From contig OZ024857.1 of assembly GCA_964017155.1 (NCBI GenBank), positions 14,069,402-14,133,401 on the forward strand: DNA of 64,000 nucleotides. Direction: 5' to 3'. The notes under the pieces are model-generated. The model saw nothing but the letters and a program-made list of their open reading frames with translations. It was not told the DNA's origin and did not search any database. Positions 1 to 13,004 of the stretch are shown piece by piece. Position 1 is the first letter of the stretch. Every line of letters begins with the position of its first letter. The translations under genes and the position numbers were made by a program. This DNA is from Oasisia sp. SBJ-2009. Taxonomy: Eukaryota; Annelida; Polychaeta; Sabellida; Siboglinidae.

Positions 1-765
1 GCTTGATGGAACCATCCTTGAATTGATGGAATCATAGACATATAACTTGATGGACCTGATGTAATCATCAATGGCTTGATGGAACCATCCTTGAATTGAT
101 GGAATCATAGACATATAACTTGATGGACCTGATGTAATCATCAATGGCTTGATGGAACCATCCTTGAATTGATGGAATCATAGACATATAACTTGATGGA
201 CCTGATGTAATCATCAATGGCTTGATGGAACCATCCTTGAATTGATGGAATCATAGACATATAACTTGATGGACCTGATGTAATCATCAGTGGCTTGATG
301 GAACCATCCTTGAATTGATGGAATCATAGACATATAACTTGATGGACCTGATGTAATCATCAATGGCTTGATGGAACCATCCTCGAATTGATGGAATCAT
401 AGACATGTAACTTGATGGAACCACCAATGACCTGATGTAACCATCAATGCCTTGATGAAACCACTCTTGAATTGATGAAATCATAAATCTATGACCTGAT
501 GGAACCATAAATGACCTGATGTAATCATCAATGACTTGATGAAACCACTCTTGAATTGAAGGAATCATAAATCTATGACCTGATGGAACCATCAATGACC
601 TGATGTAATCATCAATGACTTGATGAAACCACTCTTGAATTGAAGGAATCATAAATCTATGACCTGATGTAATCATCAATGACCTGATGTAATCATCAAT
701 GACCTTGAATTGATGGAACCATAGATTTATGACCTGAAGGTACCATCAATGACCTCATGGAACCA
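1..765. repeat. 73-bp satellite array, grading into 84-bp units
   Basis: Units of exactly 73 bp begin with GCTTGATGGAACC at 1, 74, 147, 220, 293 and 366 and are nearly identical. From about 430 the units become divergent, and one section repeats with an 84-bp spacing (the ATGACTTGATGAAACC word at 531 and 615). Each unit is built from shorter related words (TTGATGGAACCATC, AATTGATGGAATCAT, CCTGATGTAATCATC), so an older short repeat was probably amplified into the longer unit. The array starts at or before the window edge. Open minus-strand frames here only reflect the repetition; I do not call a gene. Confidence 0.95.
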
Positions 766-3620
766 CCACTATGGACATTAATAAAGATAACTATTCTGTT
801 ATTATGGAAAAACAAACATATTAATCGTCAGTTACGTTTTAGCAGATAGCAAGCTATTTGTTTTGAACATCATAAATGAAGCAAGTCATCGTAGCCTGGG
901 GTGTAGGTAACCAACCCAACTTAACCAATCAACTAAAAGGTCAATATTGAAGCAGCTGCTTGTCTGAACATATACCTTACAGAGCACACTCTGCATGATT
1001 ACTCCCACGTAAACAAATTTAGTAATGAAAACAAATAAATCCCATTTTGCGAAAGAAAATAGACGACTGAGTGTGATGCAGGTGATATTGAATGTGCCTG
1101 TGGCTGGAACATTCATCACCTTTAGTGCTGTGGAATAAATAATTAATCATGTTTTGTAACTTTCTCCGAAGATGGGACTATTAAACAAACAGAATTCATT
1201 CACTGTAATCAATAAGCTTCCACATGGGAACCATTTAACGACATAATTTGAGATAATCACTTACACACAAGCAATTACATGCATGCAATGCAGGATAACT
1301 CAGGTAATAAACATCATGCCCTATGTGGATGTAGCAATGTAACCTACTCCAAAACAAGGATACTTGATTAAAAAATATACAAAATTAATGATCAGTGTAG
1401 AAATCTAGAAAAAAGATGGAAATGGATTGGACATAAGCTCTGAAAATGCAAAGACAGACAAAAGGGAAACGGAAAATGGGTAAAGTAATCTATAGGCAAA
1501 ATAGACACTTGACATATTAGTTGACTTTGAGCTTCAGTAGAGTGTTTCCATCTCAGAATCTGCACAAGCAGCCTGACGACTGTCTAACTGAGCTCAGGTG
1601 CTCATGACCTGCATGTAACAGCTGTCTAAAACAAGCAAGTGCAACTTGCCCATACCTGCATGTGTTCGAGATTAAGTAAACAAAAAAGTTTGTTAGATGA
1701 GGTCATTCGCCTAATCTCTCTGCCCACGTTTGCCAGAATGTAGACAAAAACAATACCACACAGGGAGCACGTGTAACTTGTTAGGTCTGCCTTGGTATTG
1801 TTTATGGTTTGTCAGCACGTAGAGACCAAAACATTACACTGTATTTCGGTCGTAAGACGTATTTTTACTTGCATATATAACAAAATAGAATGGTTGGTGG
1901 GAATGGTGCTGGTGTTTAGATAGTTATTGCTTTTTTCTAATTTATACTTTTTTAAGTTCCATGTATTCATTCTGGTAAATCACGTAAATCATGATGTATA
2001 CGATTGTTCTTAATAATCATCACAGGAAATTTAACAAATGGCCTTATGTTGTTGATATATTTAATACCATAAAATATTATCATGTCCTTTTGTTCACTGT
2101 TTGATAATTGGTATGTATAGCACTAAAACAATTTTCGAACACATTATTTGCAATTGTTCAATTAATAAAATAATTGTTAGTGATTTAGAATATTGATCCG
2201 CACATATTTATTCAAAATATTGTCTACTTGTTAATCTATTATGTAGGGTAGACTTGTACAGTTTAAGATCTACTTTAAAAAGGTGTTTTGTTGTTAATCA
2301 AAACATTTGCTAACATCGTTACTTAGCTGTGAGCAATAAAGTTTTAAAACAAAGCAAATTATTTTTTAATCTCACTGATCGACAAAATATCAACAAAATC
2401 ATGTTGATATGGAAAATATTGTTCATGGTTCCACGATTATGTTGGTCATCTAATAGAAAAAGACCGTTCTCAATAAGTGCACACCAGAATCACTTTTCTG
2501 CACTGTGTCAACTATAGTTGTCTGCCTCAATTTACTCTTGACAGCACCAGTATGTGTTTTGAATGAAAACAATTTCGTGGAATGGACTAACGTTCCGCTT
2601 TCTTGGAATCTGACATTTAACTTGGTAATTACGTCTCATGAAATGTTCCTTATTCTTTTGAAATAGTCTGCTCGATTCACTGGATGTTTGTCGGTGATCT
2701 GATTTCAGTATACACGTCATATAAACACAGGCTGGAGATGGATTGATGTACGCTACTGGCTGATGTCTTGGTTCAGGACAGGTTTCATTTGATGGATGCT
2801 TTATGTGTCTTTGGTTTATTTCTATATCCCTTCTAATCATGAACTAATATTCTTACATCTATCGTAGAATATTGGTGGCCTATGTACACTGATGACATGG
2901 CTTTGCAGCTAGATTTGATTTTTGTGTCTGCTGTTCTAATTATCTTCTCATTGCATCACTGTTCATTAGACATGGAGCTGTAATGATACAAACTGTATTG
3001 ATGTGACAGTAGTGTATTATTGATAGTACATTTAACTATTGATAGATACCAGTATACATTGACAGTATCAATACACTAGTTGGCAAGCAGTTCAGCAGGG
3101 CTGCATAATTTTATAACGTAAGTTTCATGATACAATATCTGGTAACAGCAACAAAATTGTAAAAAAATGCCCACACTGATAAATGCATGTAATCATGATT
3201 AGGTCCAAAAGTAGTAGTGATAAATTACTTATTTTTAAACTAATTGTACTTACAATCATGCACATGTGGTATAACAGTAATTAATTGCACTTACAATCAT
3301 AACAGATAACATTCATGGTGTAACCATCTGATTACTACTGTGATGTCAGTCCTTCAATGAAGATAAAGTGAATAATGAGTGAAAGATCAGAAACAAAAAA
3401 GGTTTCTGATACATGATTGCTATGACAAATGATTTGGCAACTTTTTCATTAGGTTGTTAATCACAATTATTTAGAAATGCCACTTTATTGCAAACTAATT
3501 ACTGCTGTAACTTGAAGATACAACATAATTCAAGAATAGTGCTGCATGCATTTATATAATCATATAACACTACGCTGATGCAGTTAGATATATGCGGTCA
3601 CCATATATGCAGGTGTATCC
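766..3620. other. AT-rich sequence without recognised gene
   Basis: I see no repeat family, RNA gene or convincing reading frame in this stretch. Short open frames (for example near 886-1119 and 2532-2840) lack recognisable domains or splice context. A small local duplication of the word TTACAATCAT with flanking similarity occurs at about 3240-3260 and 3280-3301. Confidence 0.5.
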
Positions 3621-3624
3621 AGTC

Positions 3625-3684
3625 TGTGTGTGTGTGCGCATGTGCGCGTATGGACGTGTGCGTGTGTGCACATGTGTGCGTGTT
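3625..3684. repeat. GT/GC-rich microsatellite
   Basis: Interrupted TG and TGCG repeats over about 60 bp, starting with a pure TG run and continuing as mixed TGTGCGC words. Confidence 0.8.
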
Positions 3685-3819
3685 AGTTTAAACTTAACCT
3701 GACAATTTTAATGGAACAGGTTTTAGACAAATTCACTTTTTTTTAATGATAGTGATTATTTATTTATGTTGTTTTATTTTATGTTTGTGTATGTTCAATT
3801 TGACTGTAGGTTTGATAGA

Positions 3820-4146
3820 GCGCAATGGGTCAGGGGTAGAGCTTCGGACTCTCGACTACGAGAACCCGGGTTCGAATCCTGTGCTGCGGTGTTAAAACCT
3901 TGGGCAAGTTTTTCACTCTACATTGCTCCAGTTCACTCAGCTGTTTAAATGAGTACCTGACTATAGACAGTGGTGGATATGTGTACGAGCAGCCTTCGCG
4001 CATTAATTGCAGCATATGGCTGGATGCTTCCGAGAGAAGCCGAGATGGTGTCTGCATGAACAGGTCTGTCAGGGAAGTAAAGTCTAAGGCGCTTTGAACG
4101 GTTCTGAGGACTGGATACTGCGCTATATAAGAACTTGCCTTTACTT
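3820..4146 (+). mobile_element. SINE family 1, copy a (tRNA-derived)
   Basis: The 5' part has a pol III box-A-like word (GGGTCAGGGGTAGAGC) and a box B (GGTTCGAATCC) about 35 bp later, as in a tRNA-derived SINE head. The body includes TTGGGCAAG, CTCAGCTGTTTAAATGAG and GACAGTGGTGG, and the 3' end carries GGCGCTTTGAACGG and GCGCTATATAAGAAC, an ending type shared with CR1/L2-group LINEs. The same roughly 325-bp sequence recurs at 14831-15155 (plus) and 43703-44010 (minus), with a decayed copy at 34015-34400. The 3' end runs directly into a minisatellite. Assignment to a SINE is firm from the repeated copies; the named family is unknown. Confidence 0.9.
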
Positions 4147-4425
4147 TGATGTGAATGTATATTTGATGTGACTGTGTGTTTGATGTGACTATGTTTGATG
4201 TGACTGTACGTTTGATGTGACTGTGTGTTTAATGTGACTGTGTGTTTGATGTGACTGTATGTTTAATGTGACTGTATTTTACATGACTGTGTGTTTCATG
4301 TGACTATGTTTGATGCGACTGTATGTTTGATGTGACTGTATGTTTTATGTGACTGTATGTTTAATATGACTGAGTGTTTGATATAACTGTATGTTTGATG
4401 TCACTGTATGCTTCAGCACCAAGAC
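4147..4425. repeat. Degenerate minisatellite, about 17-21 bp units
   Basis: About 14 units built on GTTTGATGTGACTGTAT, with unit length drifting from 17 to 21 bp. The array begins exactly where the SINE 3' end stops (the SINE ends in CTTTGATGTGA-like sequence), so it may have grown by slippage from the SINE tail. Confidence 0.9.
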
Positions 4426-7085
4426 ACATTCCAAATAGACACATGTTACATAGATGATGGCAAATTAGCACCTGTATCTAAAATATATTTAGGTGCTGGT
4501 GTAAGGTGTAACTGAGAACACTGCATGGTTATAGGTTTAAGTGAAAGTCAACAGATAACAGTATCAGACAGAGCTACTTACCGGTTACAGTGCAAACAAC
4601 AGTTGTATATCATGTCAGAAATTGTTGGCTTTTTAAAAAGGTGGTATATCTTTATAATTCAGGTTCAGACTGGTTACATTCGTTAATGTTCATTGTGTTT
4701 CACTTGCTGGTTTTTCGCTACTTCCAACTCATACATTTTGAAGTTTATCTGTTCTACTATACATTGGACAATGCATCTGTTTGATAAATACTAGAAATAT
4801 TTAACCCTGACACTGATCAGGCCATTTACAAAAATTATTGTCCTTTCATCCGGTTACAACGCGTTGTCTGACATATTCTGCCTACAGCCACTTAACACAT
4901 CGAGACATTCCATCAGTCTAGCTGAGGTAGTCACTAGGCGGGAGGGGGGGAAGCTGGCAATTGAGACATGATACAGGCGCCACCTGCTGAATGGATGGGA
5001 ACTAAATCAGCCAGATCCTTCAGGTTGGATAGTCAGTAATGTCTCCGTACAGAGATCAGTGAATTGGTCATGTTTGTGATAACTGCACTATCATACTGAA
5101 TAACATTTTGATTTGCTTAACAGGTCTTTGGCATACTGGTTCGTACACATACTGATTCCTAGTGTTGCCTTGTACCAGGTTTATTAAAAATCTGCCAGAA
5201 CTTCAGAAGTGCTCTTTTTACTGCTATGATGCTTGTCAATACAAAAAATGTTGTTATTCTTTGTGATTTTCCATTCTGTTCTAAGCAACTCTGTAATAAA
5301 ACAAAACATTACAGTTCTCTAAAAATGCAACACATCCATAGAAATGTGTACGACTTTGTACATGTCTGAGAATGGCAGGTCACTTTCTGTCATCTGAGCT
5401 ATCACTGACACTGCAGATGTAAGACCACAATAACGTGCTTGTCCACTATTACCTGACCAAAAAGTGCCCTACAGAAATAGCATTATGCAGGTTGTCTGAA
5501 TTGTTGTGGGTACATACATAGTGAGTATAAATGTTGTTTTTGTACAGTGTGGCATCAGAGCTGTCAAATTACCACAGATGACAGTCAGCGTTTGTTGATC
5601 TGCATAGTGATAAATGTGTCATTTAAATTGGAACCTGTGGGAACCTGAGATAGTAGAATTTCACAAATTTTCCATGGCATGTCTACAGTGGAGGATAAAT
5701 ATGCTGTGAAATTTTCGATAACAGGTCATTTAAATTGGATAGGAAATGAAGGAAATGAAGGAAATGTTATAATGGCCGCCTATGGAAAACACAAATGTGG
5801 TCTTAGGCCAACAGTCACAGATGACAAACTGAATCGCTACACTGTAGTACACAGCACTACACTTGCTTTGCCCAAGAATTGGTCTAAATCAGTATGTTAA
5901 ATATATAGAAAATTCAAGCAAACATTTTCAAAAGATGTTTTCAAAATGTAATGAGCATTTTGTTAACACATAAACGTTAATTCAGTTTTCATGGGAACCA
6001 GGAAATTATGAAATGGCCATAAAGGAAAAGCAACACAGTTTGATCTTCTGCACAAAAGTGGTAATTTGTTAGACTACATATTAATACTTGGATTTCAAAT
6101 GGATAAGGAATGAATTATTTTATTATGCAGAAATCTGTTCCTAGCACTGATTTCAAACTTTTAAGAGTTACTCTTCCATCCACCCACCCACACACCCACC
6201 CAAACAATGTCATCATCATGGCTCTGCTTTGCGAACGAAGATACAGGAAGGAGCAAGTCCTCATCTGGTGCAGGCACGCTGAAGGCAGATGAAACCTAAC
6301 CGAGAAAGGCAAGTCAACCACACACTAATCCATCAAATCAAAAAAATCCCTCACTCGCTCCCTCATTAACCTAGATAGAAACAATACCCAATTTTGTGTC
6401 ATTCAACTTCCACTGCTAGCTTGGCATGTACCAGCTGCTGACATTACTTCAAAGCCACAAATGTTTACAAAGCAGAACTAGAACATGAGGAGCATTAATA
6501 ACTATGTGAAAGTGCTGCCACTGGTGGGCAGCAGACAAGTGCAGCCACCTAGTGCATGGATTAGAACTAAAAAGGCACATTGGATTATATTGTTGATTTA
6601 CTTACTATCAAATATAAATTCTGTCTATTTCAAAGGGAAATTAATTGAAAGTATAAATAACCCAATGAACCACAACAATTTGCAGTGCTCATGTCATTAA
6701 AGGTATATACAATAATTTGTAATTGCAACTTAACCAACCTCAAACTAATCAACTTATATAATGTTACATGAAACATTCATTACACTTGCTGAATAAACAC
6801 TCACATTCTACAAATTCCAAAGTCCAACGATGAGATGGAGACACTTCTGTAGCAATATGTGAACTATTTTTTATATATATCTGGGTGATAACGCTAGGAC
6901 TGAAATCTGATGCAGCTACAAAATTGATCAAATAAAGAGTAGAAAAAGCAATACCCTTGCAAAGAAACACAAAGCTGGCTGGTCTACTTAATGCATTCCC
7001 CCCGGTGTGGAACAGATTGATAAAGTCAAGAACAGATGTTACATAGCTAAATTAACTACTAATATGCAGACACCATACACAAACA
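4426..7085. other. No recognised gene or repeat family
   Basis: AT-rich sequence. Small frames at 4590-4784, 5679-5900, 6110-6321 and 6485-6700 have no recognisable motif. A short GGAAATGAA triplication lies near 5740-5770. Nothing else is supported. Confidence 0.45.
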
Positions 7086-7510
<425 letters not shown>

Positions 7511-7877
7511 ACAGAATTTGTCTACGCTCCAAAAAAGCCATATAAACTACTGCACTAGATCGACGACTGCAGTCTACTTTTTTAATGTGTTACAGGCAGT
7601 TAGGACTAGCTGCACACTATCTGACCATGGATCCTGGTTTCCAAGCTGAGGCCAATCAGTTGAACCTTTCATCAAGATTTTCATTCCACAGCAATCGCGG
7701 TGGTGAACTGTTCTCATGGTAAAATCAAATTGCTGATTAAGTTATGCCAGTTGCAAGTGGAACTTGCGTTCTTCATCGAATCACGAGTAACGAGGTAATG
7801 AGAGTCAAAGCTGAGGCCACACAGGCTCGTCACATGTCAACAGAACCAAGTGACATACAGAGGCACACATGCATGTT

Positions 7878-8056
7878 TGTATGCCAGAATACACACACAT
7901 AACATGCATGCACACACACACACACACATAACATGCATGCACACACACACACATAACATGCACACACACACACACATAACATGCATGCACACACACACAC
8001 ATAACATGCATGCACACACACACATGCACGCACGCACACATGATGCACACACCACA
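7878..8056. repeat. CA-rich minisatellite with ATAACATGCATGC spacers
   Basis: Five or six units in which an (AC)n run of 10-18 bp alternates with ATAACATGCATGC or ATAACATGC. The ATGCATGC palindrome recurs in most units, giving alternating potential Z-DNA and palindromic tracts. Confidence 0.95.
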
Positions 8057-8950
8057 CATATACAGGCATCCACATTCAATATCCCAAGATTAATAAATTC
8101 CTATGTAATGATCGAGGACTTATTTAAGTAAAAACATCTTGAAGTGCATAAGAACTAAAACTACTGAATAAAATCAGAAACGCAACATAAGACATTTTTA
8201 AAGATTGTTTCAGTATGGTTCAAGTAAAAAATAAAATAGTTGAAAATACATTTATGGATCATTATGCAACATATTTCAGATATTTTTACAACCAGCTACT
8301 CAAAGAGCGACCAGAGAGCCATTAATTGAAATAAAACCTAGGAGCTGACACCCTCGCTTTAAGTATAGTGAGTTACTGTATATGTGCTATAAGACAGGCC
8401 TACACTGCTTCTGTCAAATCCATTATTTCTGAGAATGAAACATGAAACATTCTGCCCTTCATTTGTTGCCCAAACAAGCCAGATTTTGTCTCCACACACA
8501 GGAGGTCCTGACACTGGATTAGGTACTAGAAATGTCAGTCTGTGCACAGTACATCTAACAAGTGGTCTCTCTGCTACAAGTGGTGTCTCTGCTAATGTGC
8601 ACATTACCTTTACCTTGGATTATTTGTTCTGTGTGCACACAATCCTAGAAAGAGCCAGGGACCATCTCAAAATCACTTGCACTTTAACCGAATGTCCTGA
8701 ATGTGGAAGGGAAGCAGTGATCTGTTCTGAGGGTTGATAGACATGATCTAGACTGTCTGTACCATCACACCCAGCAGTCACTGATCTCCTAGTAGACCTG
8801 AAGAAATTAGATTTAGTGCCAGTGAATGGCAGTGATTTTCATTGATGTGAGCTATTCAGATCAGACTCTTGTAGTCTGTCTGAGGCTGCATATGGACAAA
8901 GGCAGGACTCTGGATAAGGGACAACTGGTGGATGTCATTGTCGTAACACT
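8057..8950. other. No recognised gene
   Basis: AT-rich to 8400, then moderately balanced composition. The overlapping frames at 8359-8604 (minus) and 8435-8737 (plus) contain imperfect local repeats (AAGTGGTCTCTCTGCTAC and AAGTGGTGTCTCTGCTAA near 8560-8597) and no domain I can recognise. Confidence 0.4.
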
Positions 8951-9274
8951 ACTGCTAGGCAAATGTGTGTGTTCTAGTTGTTTCCCACACTCGACAGGAT
9001 TCTATTAACTAACTATTAGTATGTATATATTGTGGTTACAACGTTATGATCCTATGAGGTCTGATTGAATTAGTCAGTCTTTCAGAACATTTATGCCAAT
9101 TAAGCCAACCTTTCTATGCTGGCACTGATGGTGGTCACTACAAGGGTGCTCGTCATCCTCGGTGGTTCTTGTATGTTCCAAACTGGGAACAACAGTAACA
9201 TGATTCTGGGTATTGAGCCTGGGCCTCCGGCATGTCAGGCGGATGTGCTAACCACTACACTGTCCGCGCCTCTC
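8951..9274 (-). mobile_element. SINE family 2, copy a (tRNA-derived)
   Basis: Read on the minus strand, the element opens with GGCGCGGACAGTGTAGTGGT followed by TAGCACATCC, a tRNA-like box A (TAGTGGTTAGCA type), and extends about 320 bp through GAACCACCGAGGATGACGAG, GCCAGCATAGAAAGG and GTTAGTTAATAGAATCCTG. The same sequence lies on the plus strand at 16437-16755, so this is a dispersed family of defined length. Its 5' (tRNA) end is directly joined to a CA/GT microsatellite (9275-9308 here), as in the other copy. Confidence 0.85.
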
Positions 9275-9308
9275 TTGTGTGCGTGTGTGTGCGTGTGTGT
9301 GTGCCTAT
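9275..9308. repeat. (GT)n tract at the 5' end of SINE-2a
   Basis: TGTGTGCG/TGTGTG tract immediately next to the tRNA-like end of SINE-2a. It corresponds to the CA-rich array that precedes SINE-2b at 16.4 kb. Confidence 0.8.
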
Positions 9309-9483
9309 GAAAGACAGAGAGGGAGAGTCCAATTTAATACTGTTGATGGATTAGTGCTGTGTTGTGTTGTTATCAGCTACAGAAGCTTACACATCCTGTA
9401 TGGTGGCTCTACATTCAGGGGTGAAGGACAGTCTGGTGTGTCTGCATGTGTAAGGAGTGAGAGAGTGTCAGCGAGTGAAAACA

Positions 9484-9830
9484 TGGATGAATGAGTGAAT
9501 GAGTGAGTTGGTGAATGATCGAGTGAGCAACTGAGTGAGTCAGTATATGAGTGAGTGAGTCAGTGTGTGAGTGAGCAACTGAATGAGTGAGTGAGTCAGG
9601 CAGTGTGTGAGTGAGTGAGTGAGTGAGTGAGTGAGTGAGTGAATGAGTAGGAGATTGACTGAGTGGAATGATTGAGTTAGTGGGTTTATTGCATTTACAA
9701 AAAAATAGTAAAACTGGGTGATTGACTGAGTGTGTGAGTGATTTAGTGGGTTTATTAATTTAAAAAAAGGTGACTGGATGACTGACTAAGTGGATGAGTG
9801 AATAAATTGATCAGTAGGTTTATTACATTT
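9484..9830. repeat. (TGAG)n-based degenerate microsatellite
   Basis: GAGTGAGT words dominate 9484-9660, including a pure (GTGA)n run at about 9607-9640. Beyond that a larger degenerate unit of roughly 80-90 bp, combining TGACTGAGTG and GGTTTATT with an A-run, is repeated about three times to 9830. Confidence 0.85.
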
Positions 9831-10954
9831 AAAAAAGAACAATGTAAGACACCTGCAGATATTTTACAAGATTATTGTAAGTGGAGGGATTGTTGCATTA
9901 CAAAACAGATTTCTTTCTAATAGCAACACAATGCTAACATTTAACACAAACCATGGAGATAATTAATAGATTGTTAGAATTTCTGGTCACAGATTTCCAC
10001 ACACTATTTCTAACTGGAAAATGACATTTGAGATGGTCTATGTGCCCCCAACTCCATGTATTTAGTCATTAGTTTTACTGGTAATTGTCTTCTATTTTTG
10101 CCACAAATATATGTGACACAAGATGCGCTATTTACAAATAAACATTCTGAACATAACATATAGCCAATGGATTTTATATCCAACCAAGCAGCCCGGGCTT
10201 AGTTGGTTGTCTAACAGGATGAATGGTTGCACAAATTATGGTCCGATCCTTACACTAATCACATGATCCTATAAATAGCCTCAAATACCAGGAACCGAGA
10301 TGTCAATCCAGTAACCATATTTCACGAACGTGACACCTGTACTGATATGTAAAGGCATATTTCCAAAATACTTTCAGTTATATAAATTCAAGGAATACTA
10401 CACTAAAAATACCTAAAAATAAAAATAGTCAGAAACAGAATGAGACAGACAAAAGGTGTGCAGCGAATGAGTAGGGACCGACTGTGAAAGCAGATGAAAG
10501 CTGAGAGGGAATGACAGCAGAGAGAGAACCTTAGGAGGCAGGTGTGAACAGCCATGAACAGAAGAGGTCATTGCAGATGATAGCCCTAGAGAGATGGAGA
10601 GAGTTAACCTGAAAAAGTGGAAGAAGCTGGCAATTAAGTGACATGGACCCTACCCACACGGGAGCATGGGGAAGGTCAGGGGTCAGCAAGGTTCACTAAC
10701 TAAAATAAAAAATCAATAGTGTTTTAAAAAAATTATATACACATAATTCTGTCGTATTCAGATAGTTCAGTTTGCGTATTATCGATAACATTATGTTTTA
10801 TATAATTGGAGTACAACACATTACTCTAAATCACATTCATAGATAGTGCGCTGCTGTCAAGTAAACATCCCATTATTCAATCGGTATTATCTTTGATGGT
10901 GGTTTTCTCAAAGCCACATATACCTGTACTTGGAAACATATATCTGGAAGTCAA
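9831..10954. other. No recognised gene or repeat
   Basis: AT-rich. A purine-rich segment at 10440-10680 contains several GAGAGA and GACAGA words but no clear tandem unit. No supported gene. Confidence 0.4.
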
Positions 10955-11030
10955 TATAATAATAATAATTGTAACACTTCTACAGTGCCTATATCCTTGA
11001 AACTTCAAGCTCAGAGGTGCAACAAACAAC
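10955..11030 (-). mobile_element. CR1/L2-like LINE 3' end, short truncated copy
   Basis: Read on the minus strand: CTCTGAGCTTGAAGTTTC, AAGGATATAGGCACTG, then a tail of ATTATTATT. The same order and tail occur at 59836-59890 at the end of a recognisable LINE coding remnant. This copy keeps only the last 75 bp or so, the usual outcome of strongly 5'-truncated target-primed insertion. Confidence 0.75.
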
Positions 11031-11429
11031 ATCATTTGCTGTAATCATAAACAGGGACAGGCACAAGTCATCATTGGAGCATATACAACCACTGACAATT
11101 TATGCTGGCCAACTAAATCTTTGTGTATTATAACCAACATACATGTGACAGCGATCCCTTGACCATTGAACTTTCCATATGCATAAACTACTTGTGAAGA
11201 TCTATAAATGTCCTGAAAGTATGCAACTAAATTGACCTAGCTAATTACACCCTTCTTGCCATAACCAAGAAGCCCTATAACATTGTGGCTGCTTTGAGAT
11301 CATTCACCTGAAAGCATCCTGAAATGGATTCACTTGATCACATCTGGTCGTTTCTCCACTTGTGTGGACAATAAACCGAGGCAACCTGCTTCATTAGCAT
11401 ACACTGAGACTGTTATCAACATTTCATTT

Positions 11430-11609
11430 TCAGCTGAATGATTGTGCAAGTGCTAACTTCAAAGTGGGTCTGTAGACGCAATGTAGGACATTTCTTTCCT
11501 TTGGACAAATATAGGAATCATTGCCCTGTAGTTTCCCAGTTGAAAGGCAGTTATCTCGGCAGACTGATAATGCGATCAGGACAGCCCATGTAGAAAAGAG
11601 AGTTGCCAT
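11430..11609 (-). CDS. Candidate small secreted cysteine-containing peptide (hypothetical)
   Basis: A 59-codon frame starts at an ATG in a good Kozak context (GAGCCATGGC) and ends in TGA. Residues 1-17 look like a signal peptide: a short N-terminus, then a hydrophobic stretch (TWAVLIALSVC). The rest is polar and has cysteines at about residues 17, 21, 36 and 45. The start was chosen for the Kozak match and the signal-like stretch; the frame stays open upstream to 11699 and, after one TAG at 11712-11714, to 11921, so this could instead be an exon or chance openness in a non-coding region. I recognise no family, and see no clear promoter or poly(A) signal. Low confidence. Confidence 0.2.
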   Translation of the reverse strand: MATLFSTWAVLIALSVCRDNCLSTGKLQGNDSYICPKERNVLHCVYRPTLKLALAQSFS

Positions 11610-11921
11610 GGCTCTAGAAAAAAACAAATCCTCATGCTCTTGAATATAAAGTAATGGTCTGGCATGACCTTCACATGAAACTTTCATTGTGTGCAACACA
11701 TGTGTGCTGTGCTACAGCTTGGATGCATGGCTGCTGAGAATTTCAGTCACGTTGCATGGCCAGACTGTTAGACAGTCTCCAGCGACAGTACAATGACCCA
11801 AGACAGCAAGTGTAGACATAGCAAACTGTTGATGTGTTACCACAGGAATTGCTTGGACATATGTAGTACCCAGGTGCAATGTGAACACGTGTTCCTGTCC
11901 TGAGCTGTGTTTGCCTTGCAC

Positions 11922-13000
11922 CCTATATCACACTTGATGGGCCTTTCACATCCATCAAATGTCTGCAACATCACTCATGGTTTTTCTATGTTGTAATTAA
12001 CTGCCTGTAAGGTCACCTGTTAGCGCCACCCAAAGATGATGACATTAAGGTGTCATAAGAAATGACAATGACAAAGCAGTGTAATAAATACATGCACCAC
12101 TACTCCCATGGTAGTAGGCAAGACTATCTCGATTGCATTTGTTGTAAATCTGCTTCACTATTTCACTATTTTACTTTACATCATTTCAAATAATTTTTTG
12201 TGATAAAGCCAATATATGCTTAATATCCACTTTGACATGCTAATGTGTTCATGCAATCGTATGTAGTTTTAATCAAAACTATCAGATGACAATTAACTTA
12301 TCTATTACTGGATCCTGTATCCATTCAAGTGAGTCTTGGTGCTGCAATATGCACGTGTCGTGAATGCACGATAAGGCTACAAAGTTCCTGCATTGATTTT
12401 GCCAACTTTTCTGGATCTTGTCAATTGTGGCGCCACCAAATTCACTGATTCTATTTCAAGCTAACCTAGCTGGCACTACTGATGTATTGTGTGTATTTCT
12501 GATTTGGAAAACATATCCGTGGTTAATTATTTATGGTACCACATGTTTAGAGGTATTTACCACTGCGAGATACGTTGGCAGTGCTTAGGGAGATAAACGA
12601 TCTGTATAACAGATGCGCTAAAGCACGGACACAGACAGAGTCATAGATCATTTATGATCAATTAGACCACCATGGTGTTCTGTGGGAGTTTGTGTTTAGT
12701 TCAGTTACATGGCCATCAACACACGTGTTACAAGGTTGACTAGAAATAATTTGTACGTATATAAGATGGTGATGTTGTGGTGAAAAAGATACTAATACAC
12801 TCAATGATACTAATAGGCCAATAAATGATAGATCTGATGATCAATTGTAATCAGATTGATGCCAGATGCTGGTAAAAAGGGGTGTATATGTTATGGCATG
12901 TTAACATAATATAGCATACATGCCCATACTCAATAGTATAATTGTATGGATTTGTGACTGCTTAACTTTATTGCTAGAATTGACTGTAAGATTAATTAGT
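11922..13000. other. No recognised gene
   Basis: AT-rich sequence without repeat structure or identifiable coding region. Confidence 0.4.
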
Positions 13001-13004
13001 AGCC

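Noticed and set aside
287..679. 130-residue repetitive minus-strand frame
   Set aside because: It lies entirely in the satellite; the period is 73 or 84 bp depending on position, and no start context or domain supports coding.
1..765. CRISPR-like array
   Set aside because: Units are contiguous tandem repeats with no unique spacers, and the sequence is eukaryotic in character.
3820..3892. Functional tRNA gene
   Set aside because: Box A and B are present but the sequence cannot form a full acceptor stem and continues into a repeated 325-bp SINE body found at other loci.
8359..8737. Overlapping plus and minus frames near 8.4-8.7 kb as a gene
   Set aside because: No domain, no splice or start context, and a local imperfect repeat explains part of the openness.
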